This document shows, piece after piece, positions 37,827-46,670 of a DNA stretch of 64,000 nt; position 1 is the stretch's first letter; each line of letters starts with the position of its first letter. Source of the stretch: Streptomyces sp. MH60 (GTDB lineage Bacteria > Actinomycetota > Actinomycetes > Streptomycetales > Streptomycetaceae); the NCBI RefSeq assembly GCF_002939385.1, contig NZ_MULI01000002.1:273439-337438 (forward strand), given 5' to 3'. The notes beneath the pieces are model-generated. The model was given only the letters and a program-made list of their open reading frames with translations, was not told the DNA's origin and did no database searches. The translations under genes and the position numbers were made by a program.

Positions 37827-38732
37827 ATGCATCTCGCCAGCACTTTCAGCCGCACCAACATGGACATGACCGCTGTCCGCGAGGTCAGCCTCACCATCAA
37901 CGCGGCCCACCTGTTCATCTACTTCATCCCCGAGGCACCGGAAGAGGCCGCCGCACTGGGCGTGACCGAGTACGGCCCGGCGTACTTCGCGTTCCGGTCA
38001 GCCCCGATGGGCGCAGTCCCGTGGCAGGTCACACTTGCGGCCTTCTACAGCTTCAGCCCGCGGTCGGTGCAGGCCATGGCAGGCGTGTGGGAGACAGCGA
38101 CGCCAGAGCAGTGGCAGGCCGCCCGCTTCGCAGCCGCCGATCGTGCGTTGCGGCGCGTCGACGTAGGTCTCACCGCCGATCAGATCGCCGAGGCACGATC
38201 ACTGATCGACCCGGTCGTCGCGAGCGCCGACTACGCCGGAAAGACGATGGCTGCCGCCAACGCCTCGGTCCCCCTCCCAGCCGATCCGCTCGTCGCGCTG
38301 TGGCAGCAGATCACGGTCTTGCGCGAATGGCGCGGCGACGCGCATGTCACCGTGCTCGCGGCCAACGACCTCGGGCCGTGTGACTGCAACGTTCTGCAAA
38401 CCGCGACAGGTCACTTCCCGGAAGCGATCGCGCGTGCCACCCGGCTGTGGGACGAGGAGGAGGTGGCTGCGGCAACGACGCGCCTCGTCGCACGCTACTG
38501 GCTCAACACCGACGGCACCGCGACCGATGCCGGCGTCGCGGCACGCGAGCGGATCGAGGTCGAGACCGACGAGCACTGTGCCGCGCTCTGGACGCCGATC
38601 GGCGAGGTGAACGTCCGGCGCCTCACCTCGCTCATCATGCCGATCCACGCGGCGTTCACCGCGGCCGGGACATACCCTTTCCGCGTGGAGATGGGAGGCA
38701 AACAGTCCGGCGATCCGGAGGCCGCCAGTTAG
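37827..38732 (+). CDS. SCO6745-like family protein
   Basis: The 301-residue protein follows AGGAGACC. It begins after a short leader with VREVSLTINAAHLFIYFIPEAPEEAAALG and contains YFAFRSAPMGAVPWQVTLAAFYSFSPRSVQAM, the pattern of a helical actinobacterial family typified by SCO6745. Its members have no assigned reaction; many contain a conserved His where this protein has AAHL and IHAAF. It is 57 nt downstream of the FAH gene and probably shares its transcript. Its last codons overlap the convergent small gene. Confidence 0.75.
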   Translation: MHLASTFSRTNMDMTAVREVSLTINAAHLFIYFIPEAPEEAAALGVTEYGPAYFAFRSAPMGAVPWQVTLAAFYSFSPRSVQAMAGVWETATPEQWQAARFAAADRALRRVDVGLTADQIAEARSLIDPVVASADYAGKTMAAANASVPLPADPLVALWQQITVLREWRGDAHVTVLAANDLGPCDCNVLQTATGHFPEAIARATRLWDEEEVAAATTRLVARYWLNTDGTATDAGVAARERIEVETDEHCAALWTPIGEVNVRRLTSLIMPIHAAFTAAGTYPFRVEMGGKQSGDPEAAS

Positions 38733-39031
38733 GCCGAACCCCGCCAGCCCGTCCCGAGCCCCTGCGCCAAGGCGCTCCCCGTGCAGATGCCCAGGTCGGG
38801 GCCGTCGGCCGTGGCGCGAAGCAACGCGGCGGTCTGGGTATCGGTGAGCGCGGCGCCGGTGGCCCGGTGGCGCGCGTCATCGGCAAGGCCGACTTTGGCT
38901 TCGAGCGCGACCATCGCCGCGGGTGAGTCAGTAGTGGGTGTGCCGTCGGCCCTATGGCCGAGGCGGAGGAGCGGCTCCGGCAGTTGACCGCAGCGAGAGC
39001 AGCGCAGGTCGTCGAGGATGGGCTCGGACAT
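38729..39031 (-). CDS. Small protein of unknown function with CxxC
   Basis: The ATG at 39031 has a good CAGGAGG site and gives 100 residues (MSEPILDDLRCSRCGQLPEPLLRLGHRADG). One CxxC pair near residue 11 may bind zinc, but no second pair is present. No family was recognised. It converges on and overlaps the SCO6745-like gene by 4 nt. Confidence 0.55.
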   Translation of the reverse strand: MSEPILDDLRCSRCGQLPEPLLRLGHRADGTPTTDSPAAMVALEAKVGLADDARHRATGAALTDTQTAALLRATADGPDLGICTGSALAQGLGTGWRGSA

Positions 39032-39093
39032 CGCGCCTCCTGGACCTGCGGTACTCAACCCTCGCTGAGGCCAACTCGCGGCCGTCAGGATTC

Positions 39094-39171
39094 GGTGTCA
39101 AGCAAACGCTCAATGTTCATTGGCACGGGAGACTTGTGTCCCGTGCCAATGAACCTTGAGCACGTGACACC
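39094..39171. repeat. Long near-perfect inverted repeat (possible MITE or joined IS ends)
   Basis: Two 23-nt arms (39108-39130 and 39139-39161) pair at 22 of 23 positions around an 8-nt loop. The central part is TTCATTGGCACGGGA / TCCCGTGCCAATGAA. An outer GGTGTCA (39094-39100) pairs with TGACACC (39165-39171). The total 78 bp with nested symmetry could be a miniature transposable element, two abutted IS ends, or a very strong terminator. It lies upstream of the small CxxC gene (minus) and before an integrase-like remnant. Confidence 0.7.
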
Positions 39172-39208
39172 GAACTTTGGCTGGCGCGACTTTTGTCGCT
39201 GAAGTTCG
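39171..39208. repeat. Second, adjacent nested hairpin
   Basis: CGAACTT (39171-39177) pairs with AAGTTCG (39202-39208), and GCGAC (39186-39190) with GTCGC (39195-39199). It directly touches the larger inverted repeat, so the two hairpins form one composite structure of about 115 bp. Confidence 0.5.
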
Positions 39209-39239
39209 ATCACGACGGGTCAGAGGTTCCACGAAGTGA

Positions 39240-40050
39240 CCGAGAGCCCCCTGCTCTGCTGGTGCGTCCGGGGTCCGCCGCCGGTTCGGCACCGCGGTGG
39301 AGTCGCCGGTCGCCCATTCAACCGGCGGCGCCATCGTGGTGACTTCGGGTTGCGGGTGCCTCCCTCGCAGCGGGCGATACGCGAGTTCTTCGCCGCGTGC
39401 CGTGATGCGCTGCCGCTGTCTGGACTGGGGTGTGCACCGGCTGTGTGATGGTCTGTGCTGGGGCTGTGTGGGCTGGCGCAAGATCCACCCGGACTCAGCG
39501 ATGTATGTCCGGTGCACCCGGCTCGACCGGGTGCACGGACCGGTTGTGCCGTCCCTGCGTGGTCGCGGTACGCGAGGAGATCGCCACCGGGTTCGAGGTC
39601 GTCTTCCCGGGCACGACGCAGCTGCGGGTGTACGTGATCGGGCTGGGACAGCAGGAGAGGTGGGAATCTCGCACGGCCGCGCGATGCCGCCACCCCGTGC
39701 CTGGGGCCGCCCCAGATCCGGCGGCCGGTCGACGACCCGAGGATCTGTCCCGCCGTGATGCCGGGGCAGCTGACGCTGTTCCCGGTTCGGTGGCGCCTGG
39801 AGCGCGAGCACGCGCGCCGGATCGGCGGCCGGCGCTGGCCGGAGGAGAGCGCTGTTCGGGCACTGGCCGAGGAGCGGGCAGCGGCACAAGGGCTGACCTC
39901 GACGTGGCCCCATACGGTGATGCGGATCATCCGCTGTGCGCTGGCGATCCGGGATGCCGAGGGTGAGGCGCTCGTTGCCCCGGAGATGTTCGGTCAGGTG
40001 CGGTTGCCGCTGAAAGCGGCAGCGGCCGAACTCCCGGACCGGGCTGCAGC
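39240..40050 (+). pseudogene. Degenerate zinc-ribbon/integrase-like gene
   Basis: Coding-like pieces with paired Cys are scattered over several frames: CDGLCWGCVGWRKIHPDSAMYVRCTR, then CRPCVVAVREEIATGFEVVFPGTTQLRVYVIGLG, and finally PWPHTVMRI-like and LAIRDAEGEALVAPEMFGQV blocks near 39900-40000. The layout (two Cys-rich motifs, then a helix-rich part) recalls actinobacterial zinc-finger proteins related to site-specific recombinases, but no frame is continuous. The identification is tentative; nothing else is visible in the interval. Confidence 0.4.
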
Positions 40051-40055
40051 TTTGG

Positions 40056-41045
40056 TTAGAGCCAGTCAGTCTTTTGCCCGCGGCGTAGGTCGCTGACCGT
40101 TTCGCCGAACTCACGTTTCAAGGCCCTGCCGAGGTGTTTGGGGTCGTGCACGCCCCACCGTGCTGCGATCGTGGCCGTGGAGACGTCCGAGCATGTGGGA
40201 TCGAGAAGGTCTCGGCGGATTCGTAAGAGACGTTCGTGCCGGACCCAGGCGGAGAAAGTCAGCTCGCTGCCTTTGAACAACGCGTGGAGGTGTCGGACCG
40301 AGATGTAGTGCTGACGTGCGACTTGTTCCGAAGTGAGGTGCAAGTCGCCAAGGTGGGCCAGCGCGTAGGCGCGGATACGGTCGGCAAGGTCGCTGGCGAC
40401 GGAAACCCGCTCGGGGGTGGTGTCGGCGAAAGCGGCGAGCAGGAGTGCGGTGAGAGCGTCGGCCAGATGCGTGCATGGAACGCCTTGGCGGGGGAGGCCT
40501 TCGTCGACTGCGGCCATCGCGTGGCCGAGGAGTTTACCGATCGCGCCCTGAGTGGGGATGGGCGACGCCGTGCGCCGACTGATGGAGTTCGCGTAGCTGC
40601 CGAGACTTGCCCGAGGAACGCAGAGCACGGTCATGTCACTGGAGTCGGCACCGATGAGCCGGTAGGGCCGGGTGTTGTCACAGGCGAAGAGTTCACCGGG
40701 TTTCACCGTCGTGGTCCGGTCATCCTGGGCCGCCGTGACCGGACCGTGGTGGTGCAGATTGAAATGCATCCACTCCACGTCGCTGGAAGTGATACTCCGT
40801 TTGCCTCGCGTGACCGTTGCGGTGCTGGCCTGGATACGAGCGATGACCAGGGGTCCCATAGTTGTGTGGTCGACCACGGCTTCGAACCCCTGTGGCTGGG
40901 GACCGGTCACCCGCAATGGAGCGAACAAGCCCGAGGCTACCGCCTCGAACGACTCGGTCCCCGTGAGCCGACAGCCCCCGTGGTCTGTCACGCCAACCCA
41001 CCCCCATCCCGTCGCGCACAGGAACCCTACTGCCGGCTCGTGCAC
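40056..41045 (-). CDS. AraC-family transcriptional regulator
   Basis: Up to 329 residues. The C-terminal AraC domain is clear (residues about 225-325): LADRIRAYALAHLGDLHLTSEQVARQHYISVRHLHALFKGSELTFSAWVRHERLLRIRRDLLD, then VSTATIAARWGVHDPKHLGRALKREFGETVSDLRR. The N-terminal sensing domain resembles AraC_binding_2 (LFACDNTRPYRLIGADSSDMTVLCVPR). The GTG at 41045 has no strong ribosome-binding site, so a start 20-25 codons further in is possible. No obvious target operon is adjacent. Confidence 0.9.
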   Translation of the reverse strand: MHEPAVGFLCATGWGWVGVTDHGGCRLTGTESFEAVASGLFAPLRVTGPQPQGFEAVVDHTTMGPLVIARIQASTATVTRGKRSITSSDVEWMHFNLHHHGPVTAAQDDRTTTVKPGELFACDNTRPYRLIGADSSDMTVLCVPRASLGSYANSISRRTASPIPTQGAIGKLLGHAMAAVDEGLPRQGVPCTHLADALTALLLAAFADTTPERVSVASDLADRIRAYALAHLGDLHLTSEQVARQHYISVRHLHALFKGSELTFSAWVRHERLLRIRRDLLDPTCSDVSTATIAARWGVHDPKHLGRALKREFGETVSDLRRGQKTDWL

Positions 41046-41311
41046 TGTGCACGGAGTGGCGTGTCGCGGTGCACATATTGGTGCTTATGGGGTGCGCCTT
41101 CCGTCTACGGTCATCACAAGCGATGCAGCACCTGAGTCTCCGGCCTCTTTCTGCTACCGCGGACTCGCCGAATGAACCGACGTCTCACAACACATCAGTT
41201 GCTGGAATCGCTGTTCAACAGAGAACGGGGCGCCCGGAAAAACCGCCGGCCCGGGGCATTGGGTGCCCTTGGCGGCCCACACGGGGACCCTGCTACTTGG
41301 AGGGAAGACAC

Positions 41312-41629
41312 ATGCGACGCAACTACCGGGTGACACTGACGGCTGCTTCGGCCCTGACCTTGGCCGCGACCGCGATGGGTGTGCAGACCGCGTCGGCGGC
41401 CCCCGCCAAGGAGGTGAGCCCGACCGTGGCGGCCTCCCCCTGCGGCTGGTACACGGTCCTGAGCAGGGCTTACTACAACCACTGCGGTACTGGCAACGTC
41501 GTCATCTTCGTCGACCGCCTCAACATCGGCGGTATCCGCGACTACGAGACGTGCGTAACGCCGGGCGACCACTACCTGGGCTCCTGGCCCGACTTCCAGG
41601 GGGCCTGGTACGCCGGCAAGACCTGCTGA
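41312..41629 (+). CDS. Small secreted protein, DUF6355-like
   Basis: ATG 41312 follows GGAGGGAAG. The 105-residue product has a Sec signal peptide (MRRNYRVTLTAASALTLAAT, cleavage probably after ASA near residue 34). The mature part has four Cys, probably two disulfides: SPCGWYTVLSRAYYNHCGTGNVVIFVD, YETCVTPGDHYLG and AWYAGKTC. This resembles the DUF6355 family, which was named for association with natural-product clusters but has no defined activity. No biosynthetic genes are nearby. Confidence 0.8.
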   Translation: MRRNYRVTLTAASALTLAATAMGVQTASAAPAKEVSPTVAASPCGWYTVLSRAYYNHCGTGNVVIFVDRLNIGGIRDYETCVTPGDHYLGSWPDFQGAWYAGKTC

Positions 41630-41697
41630 GCCACGGCCCAGCCCCGCTAGGTGTATTGATCACGAGTGTTGTCAACACCGGCCGGGCTTGATCATGG

Positions 41698-41751
41698 CGA
41701 AGACCTCTGTGTGGTGGGGCCGGCGAGGGCTGCACCACACAGAGGTCTTCG
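41698..41751. terminator. Perfect 19-bp stem hairpin
   Basis: CGAAGACCTCTGTGTGGTG (41698-41716) and its exact reverse complement (41733-41751) enclose a 16-nt loop. It lies 68 nt after the secreted-protein stop, so it may terminate that transcript. The perfect symmetry would also fit an IS-derived repeat; no transposase is attached. Confidence 0.6.
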
Positions 41752-42233
41752 TGCCGCACCGCGTCAGGCTCGTACGATCGTCGCCTGACCCGGGCCGGGC
41801 CGTTCTTGATCGCCACCCGAAGCAGGAAAATCTCCCCTTTGCGCTCGCCTGAATCATGGTCAAGTTGCGGCTCGTCCCGGCGGCTGCGCGAGGAGTGATG
41901 ACGCCCGTAAGCCGTCCTTCTGAGTGGTCGGCGGTGCCCAGTGTCGACGCTGCAGCCGCGCGAGCTCCACTATGCGAAGGCGAGTTGGGGACAGCCAGTC
42001 AGCGCAATCCCGGCGAAGTCGACTCTTCGTTTCTCTGGTAGGTGCAACAGTGCGCCATCCGCACCGGACGGGCAGCGTCCTGGTGTACCGCCCCGAGCAG
42101 CCTGCGCTCTTGGTCCTCGCCCAGCTCGCGTCCTCGGTCTGCTCGACCCACAGTCGGTGTGGCCGAGTGCTTGTCCACTTTCCCCGCCTGCAGCCTGGCG
42201 GCCCGGGCGTGGTTCTGCCGGGGTGGGGCGGTT
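41752..42233. other. No recognisable gene
   Basis: No reading frame on either strand shows a known family in this 482-nt stretch. Long open frames here (plus strand from 41941) are by-products of high GC content and run through the pseudogene that follows in the wrong orientation. Confidence 0.5.
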
Positions 42234-42735
42234 CCGGTCCGCCGAGGTCGGCATGGCCGTTATGACGTGCGTACTACTCGATCATGTTCACCATGGTCCA
42301 GCGCAGGGAGACTCCCTTATCGCCGACATGACCTGCTTCCTGTTCAGACAGGTGGCCGGAGTCGTCCAGTCCTGCGTTAGCGACCAGCTCACGGCCGCAG
42401 GAGACCTCGGCTTGCCACGCGGTCACCGCCTCGTCGAGCCCTCGTTCAGACTGGAGGGCAAAACCATCGTGGTTGCTCTTCCCGAAGACCGGCGGCACGT
42501 CCTGACCAGCGAGCACACGTTGGAGCCAGTTGCGTTCCACCTCAGCCATGTGCTGCACGAGTCCCAGCAGCATCATCGGTGGGTGCGGTTCTTCTGGCGG
42601 GAGGAGCTGGGAGTTGGCGCCCGCCGCCGAAAGCAGCCGTACCAGCGACGTGTGGTTGGAACCGGTGGCCACGCAGCGGCGTCCTTGCGTACCAGCGAAG
42701 TTCATCCGATGCTGCTGAGGGCAGGGGTTCGTTGC
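42234..42735 (-). pseudogene. DinB-family (DUF664-like) gene with nonsense mutation
   Basis: On the minus strand, [29 protein letters not shown] and [12 protein letters not shown] are followed by TAG (42274-42276) and then YARHNGHADL. Intact relatives read MIEEYARHNGHADL without interruption, so a Glu codon has become TAG. This removes the last metal-binding His of the DinB fold. The sequence after NGHADL and the N-terminus before [10 protein letters not shown] are also unrecognisable. Functional members are mycothiol-dependent transferases or isomerases. Confidence 0.8.
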
Positions 42736-42757
42736 CTGTTGGGAGGGGCGAGTGTGT

Positions 42758-43117
42758 ATGTCGCGAAGCAGGAAGATCACGGTCATCGTGGTCGCGGTCA
42801 TGCTGACGGCATCAACGCCGTTCTTCTGGCTGCTGGGCAATCCGAATACCGGGCAGTTGGTTGCCGCGTCAGTCCAGGGCGCCACTGGTATTGCCGCTCT
42901 GGTTTGGGCATTGATGCAGTCCCCATCCCCCGACTCACAACCCGGGTTTGTGGTGGCCGATACGGGGAGGGCGGAGGCGACCGGTGGAGGCCGGGCGTCA
43001 ACCGGTGTGCGACGCCCGCGGGAAGCCGGGGACGTGCCTGTCCGGGTGGAGCGAACCGGCGACGCCACCTCGGACGGTCCTGGCAGCAGTGCAAGTACGG
43101 GCGTCGACTTCAGCTGA
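42758..43117 (+). CDS. Two-TM protein with two RHIM/BASS-like motifs (putative membrane effector)
   Basis: ATG 42758 is chosen for its spacing from GGGAGGGG at 42741-42748; GTG 42752 is an alternative. The 119-residue protein has TM1 at about 8-26 ([19 protein letters not shown]), TM2 at about 33-53 ([20 protein letters not shown]), and a soluble Gly/Ala-rich tail. The tail holds two copies of one motif: [16 protein letters not shown] (69-84) and [17 protein letters not shown] (100-116). The same motif occurs twice at the N-terminus of the NACHT protein encoded 30 nt downstream. Inferred role: a membrane-disrupting or signalling effector recruited by motif polymerisation. Confidence 0.75.
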   Translation: MSRSRKITVIVVAVMLTASTPFFWLLGNPNTGQLVAASVQGATGIAALVWALMQSPSPDSQPGFVVADTGRAEATGGGRASTGVRRPREAGDVPVRVERTGDATSDGPGSSASTGVDFS

Positions 43118-43147
43118 AGGCCACGGCATGCGGGGGAGGTTCTGGCC

Positions 43148-45388
43148 GTGAGATGGTCCCGTCGCCGCCCCAGCCCGGGCGGGGGCCCTGGCGCTCGCCC
43201 GGAGGCCGCAGACGCAACGCGAGGGTCGAAGTTGACCGCCACGGATACCGGTGATGCGACTGCCCGCGACGGCGGCATCGCGGTGTCCGGCTACGCCGGA
43301 CCTGCCGCAGGTGCGGTACATGTGAGCGGTACCGGGAACGCCTATGCCAACGGTGGACTGGCCAACAGCGGGTACCTGTCGATCCGCAAGTTCGTCCAGG
43401 TGCGACAGGCCGCCGCCCCGCGTCACCCGTTGGACGTTGCGGCCGATGCGCTGGCCAAGGCCGTGCGCCGTGAGTGGGAGAAGGAGGCCAGGCTGCGGCG
43501 GCTCTTGGAACCTGCGCCTCTTCCGGTGCGATGGCAGGTGACCCAACGCAGAGTGGCAGGCCGGATCGACGGGGCGATCGCCGAGGACGGCCGCGCCCGT
43601 TTCGCCCCACTGCCCGGGTTGACTGCAGTCACCCGTGACGTTCTGCGCCGGGGCGGCGCCCTGCCCGAATTGCACGCGGTTTACGGCGGGCTGGCCTCAG
43701 GCCGTCTGCTCCTTGTGGGCGAGCCGGCGGTGGGTAAGACGTCTGCCGCGGTGCTGCTACTCCGGGAGGCGCTCATGTACCGCGCGGAGGCGACACCGGA
43801 CGTAAGGGGCGATATCCCCGTACCGGTGATGCTTACGCCATTCGGCTGGGACCCCGATCAGGACAATGCGACGGACTGGGTGGCTGGCCGTCTCTTGCGC
43901 GAGTACACCCTTTTCCGGAACAGGGGAGGGGCTGACCGGGCGAGAGAACTGCTGGAGGAGGGGCGGATTGCCCTGTTTTTGGACGGGCTCGACGAGGTAG
44001 GTGGGAAGCAACGCGCCGCCATGTTAAGCGCGCTGGAGGAGGCTAGCTTTCGCGTTGTGGTTGTCTCCCGGGCCAGGGCCCTCACCGGCAGGCGGCAGCG
44101 GCTGAGCGGAGCGGCACCGCTGGAGATTCAGCCGGTGTGCTCCGAGGACGCCAGCGCCTACCTGATGAATCCCCTGCGGGATCCGGCCCCGTCCGGCTGG
44201 CAGGAGCTCAACCGCAGACTTCTGAACGAACCCGGCAGCGCAGTGGCGGAGACGTTAACCAGTCCGCTGGCGATCAGCCTGCTCCGCGACATCTATGCCG
44301 ATGGCGAAGGACGCCCGGTAGACGAACTGCTGGATGCTGAGCGCTTTCCGAGCACTAGATCCCTTCAGGACCACCTCCTGGACCAGCTGGTCAGGGCCGC
44401 GTACATTCCGAGACCGAGACGCCCCCGCCCGCGTTTCTCGCCCGAGACCGCCGAACGGACGTTGCGCTACCTCGCCACGCAAGTCACCCAGACCCAAACC
44501 GACCGTGAGCTGCGCTGGTGGCACATCCCCACCTGGACGGACCGCCGCCCCAGGATGATCTTCATCGGAGCTGTCACCGGTCTGTTGTACGGAGCGGTCG
44601 GCCTCTTCACACTGTGGGGGACGGCTGGCCCGGTGTGGGCGTGTCTGCTCGGGCCCCTCTGCGCACTCGGTGGGGGCTTCCTGGCCGCCCACCACCATTC
44701 GGAGCTCAGTGACCAGCAGCCGCTCCCCAGCGCCGGGTGGCGCGACATTTTCCCGCCGGGCGCTGTCGCCTTGGGTATCTTCATCTGGCTCCTCTCGGGA
44801 ACCACGTCCTGGCTTGTTTTTCAACTGCCGGGGAACGACCCGTTTCCTGCCTGGCTCGCCTACCTCGCCGCGCTACCGCTCGGATTCGGTACGACGATGG
44901 TGAGCAGCCGCGGCTACAAACTCGTAGCCGGGACAATCCTCGGCACCGGATCTGGACCCCAATATGACGAACTCAGGAACCGTCTCAGCCAGCGCCCCGT
45001 GACGGAAACCCGGGCGGTCAGTCCGCGTGACGTGTGGCGGCACCACATCGGGCTGAGGCTTGTCCTCGGCCTTCTGACGGGAGTCGCAGTCGCGGTGTTC
45101 TCCGGCTCGCTCGTAGCCCACGAGTACGGCCTCAGTAACGGCGTCTTGGTCGGTGCCACAGCTGGGCTATGGGCCTGCCTCTTCGCCGGCCCTGTCGGAA
45201 ATCTGGGTGTTGCCGCTGTCCTCTCCGCCATCCAGCTCTCCATCAGTGAGGGCACCCCGGTGCGTCTGATGTCCTTCCTTGAGGACGCCCGGCGGCGTAA
45301 CCTTCTGCGGGTGGCGGGACCGGCCTACCAGTTCCGCCATGACTGGCTGCGGGAGAGTTTGACCGGTTCTGCACGCTCCAAGGGGTGA
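43148..45388 (+). CDS. NACHT NTPase with N-terminal RHIM/BASS-like repeats and C-terminal TM segments
   Basis: This 746-residue protein (GTG 43148 after GGGGGAGG) has two motif copies at the N-terminus: [16 protein letters not shown] (34-49) and [15 protein letters not shown] (62-76). The NACHT ATPase has Walker [11 protein letters not shown] at 191-200 and Walker [13 protein letters not shown] at 275-286. Residues about 480-690 contain about six membrane segments. The last residues ([15 protein letters not shown]) look like the end of a winged-helix NACHT C-terminal region. Two TTA codons (44024-44026 and 44255-44257) imply bldA-dependent translation. Proposed role: NLR-type sensor in defence or cell death. 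Confidence 0.85.
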   Translation: MRWSRRRPSPGGGPGARPEAADATRGSKLTATDTGDATARDGGIAVSGYAGPAAGAVHVSGTGNAYANGGLANSGYLSIRKFVQVRQAAAPRHPLDVAADALAKAVRREWEKEARLRRLLEPAPLPVRWQVTQRRVAGRIDGAIAEDGRARFAPLPGLTAVTRDVLRRGGALPELHAVYGGLASGRLLLVGEPAVGKTSAAVLLLREALMYRAEATPDVRGDIPVPVMLTPFGWDPDQDNATDWVAGRLLREYTLFRNRGGADRARELLEEGRIALFLDGLDEVGGKQRAAMLSALEEASFRVVVVSRARALTGRRQRLSGAAPLEIQPVCSEDASAYLMNPLRDPAPSGWQELNRRLLNEPGSAVAETLTSPLAISLLRDIYADGEGRPVDELLDAERFPSTRSLQDHLLDQLVRAAYIPRPRRPRPRFSPETAERTLRYLATQVTQTQTDRELRWWHIPTWTDRRPRMIFIGAVTGLLYGAVGLFTLWGTAGPVWACLLGPLCALGGGFLAAHHHSELSDQQPLPSAGWRDIFPPGAVALGIFIWLLSGTTSWLVFQLPGNDPFPAWLAYLAALPLGFGTTMVSSRGYKLVAGTILGTGSGPQYDELRNRLSQRPVTETRAVSPRDVWRHHIGLRLVLGLLTGVAVAVFSGSLVAHEYGLSNGVLVGATAGLWACLFAGPVGNLGVAAVLSAIQLSISEGTPVRLMSFLEDARRRNLLRVAGPAYQFRHDWLRESLTGSARSKG

Positions 45389-45458
45389 CTCAGGGCTGAC
45401 ATCTGCGTCTAGTGCTGTGACCGCATAGGTTCGCCGGGTTGGCGGTCGTAACGGTTGG

Positions 45459-46610
45459 ATGTGCGGTGACATCCCATCCGACCACTGGAGGCGCGGTGGC
45501 CGAGCCCGTCCGTGTGCGCAGACTGACCGACCGGGTCAGAAGCTGCAGCAGATCGTACGCCGGGGCAGCGCCAGTTCGGTTCGCTACCGGCGGGCGATGA
45601 TGCTGCTGGCCTCGGCCGGCGGGAACCGAGTGCCGGTGATCGCCCAGCTGGTGCAGGCCGACGAGGACACCGTCAGGGATGTGATCCACGCGTTCAATGA
45701 GAAGGGCCTGGCCTGCCTGGACCCTCGGTGGGCGGGAGGCCGTCCCCGCCGACTCAATGATGACGACGAGGACTTCGTCATCGCGACGGCCACTACTCGC
45801 CCGGTCAAGTTCGGTCAGCCGTTCACCCGCTGGTCGCTGCGCAAGCTGGTCGCCTACCTGCGGAAAGTGCCCGGCCGGGTGATCCGCATCGGCCGTGAGG
45901 CGTTACGGTGCCTGCTCGCCCGCCGCGGCGTCACCTTTCAGCGCACCAAGACCTGGAAGGAGTCCCCGGACCCCGACCGTGAGGCGAAGCTGGACCGGAT
46001 CGAGTACGTCCTGGACCGCTTCCCGGACCGGGTCTTCGCCTTCGACGAGTTCGGCCCACTCGGGATCCGGCCCACCGCGGGCTCGGGCTGGGCCGAACAA
46101 CGGCGTCCCGACCGGCTGCCAGCCACCTACCACCGCACCCACGGAGTCCGGTACTTCCACGGCTGCTACTCGGTGGGCGACGACCGTCTGTGGGGCGTGA
46201 ACCGGCGAAAGAAGGGAGCCGTGAACACGCTGGCCGCGCTGAAATCGATCCGCGCCGCCCGGCCCGACGGCGCCCCGATCTACGTGATCCTGGACAATCT
46301 GTCCGCCCACAAGGGCGCTGACATCCGCCGCTGGGCGAAGAAACACAAGGTCGAGCTGTGCTTCACCCCGGCCTACGCCTCGTGGGCGAACCCGATCGAA
46401 GCGCACATCGGACCGCTGCGGCAGTTCACTATCGCCAACTCGAACTACCCCAACCACACCGTGCAGACCCGGGCCCTGCACGCCTCCCTCCGCTGGCGCA
46501 ACGTCAACGCCCGCCACCACGACGTCCTGGCCGCCGAACGCAAGGAACGCGCCCGCATCCGCAGCGAGAAAGGCATCCGCTGGGGCGGCCGACCCGCTCT
46601 CGCCGCATGA
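45459..46610 (+). CDS. IS630-family transposase (N-terminus frameshifted)
   Basis: The main frame encodes an apparently complete IS630 DDE transposase from GQKLQQIVRRGSASSVRYRRAMMLL onward: helix-turn-helix in NRVPVIAQLVQADEDTVRDVIHAF, FAFDEFGPLGIRP (first Asp), YVILDNLSAHKG (second Asp), FTPAYASWANPIEAHIGPLRQF (Glu). The natural start, GTG 45496 after GGAGG (VAEPVRVRRLTD), is in another frame, and a 1- or 2-nt indel at about 45532 separates it from the body. Without a shift, translation would need a poor upstream start, so activity is doubtful. Confidence 0.9.
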   Translation: MCGDIPSDHWRRGGRARPCAQTDRPGQKLQQIVRRGSASSVRYRRAMMLLASAGGNRVPVIAQLVQADEDTVRDVIHAFNEKGLACLDPRWAGGRPRRLNDDDEDFVIATATTRPVKFGQPFTRWSLRKLVAYLRKVPGRVIRIGREALRCLLARRGVTFQRTKTWKESPDPDREAKLDRIEYVLDRFPDRVFAFDEFGPLGIRPTAGSGWAEQRRPDRLPATYHRTHGVRYFHGCYSVGDDRLWGVNRRKKGAVNTLAALKSIRAARPDGAPIYVILDNLSAHKGADIRRWAKKHKVELCFTPAYASWANPIEAHIGPLRQFTIANSNYPNHTVQTRALHASLRWRNVNARHHDVLAAERKERARIRSEKGIRWGGRPALAA

Positions 46611-46670
46611 TCAGGCAACCTGGCGAACGTTCCAGGTCACAGCATCACCTCCGCCGCGGATCTGTCTGGG

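Noticed and set aside
41941..43254. Long plus-strand open frame of about 437 codons
   Set aside because: It overlaps the minus-strand DinB pseudogene and the two-TM gene in the wrong frame, has no ribosome-binding site and no recognisable domain. It is open only because of high GC content.
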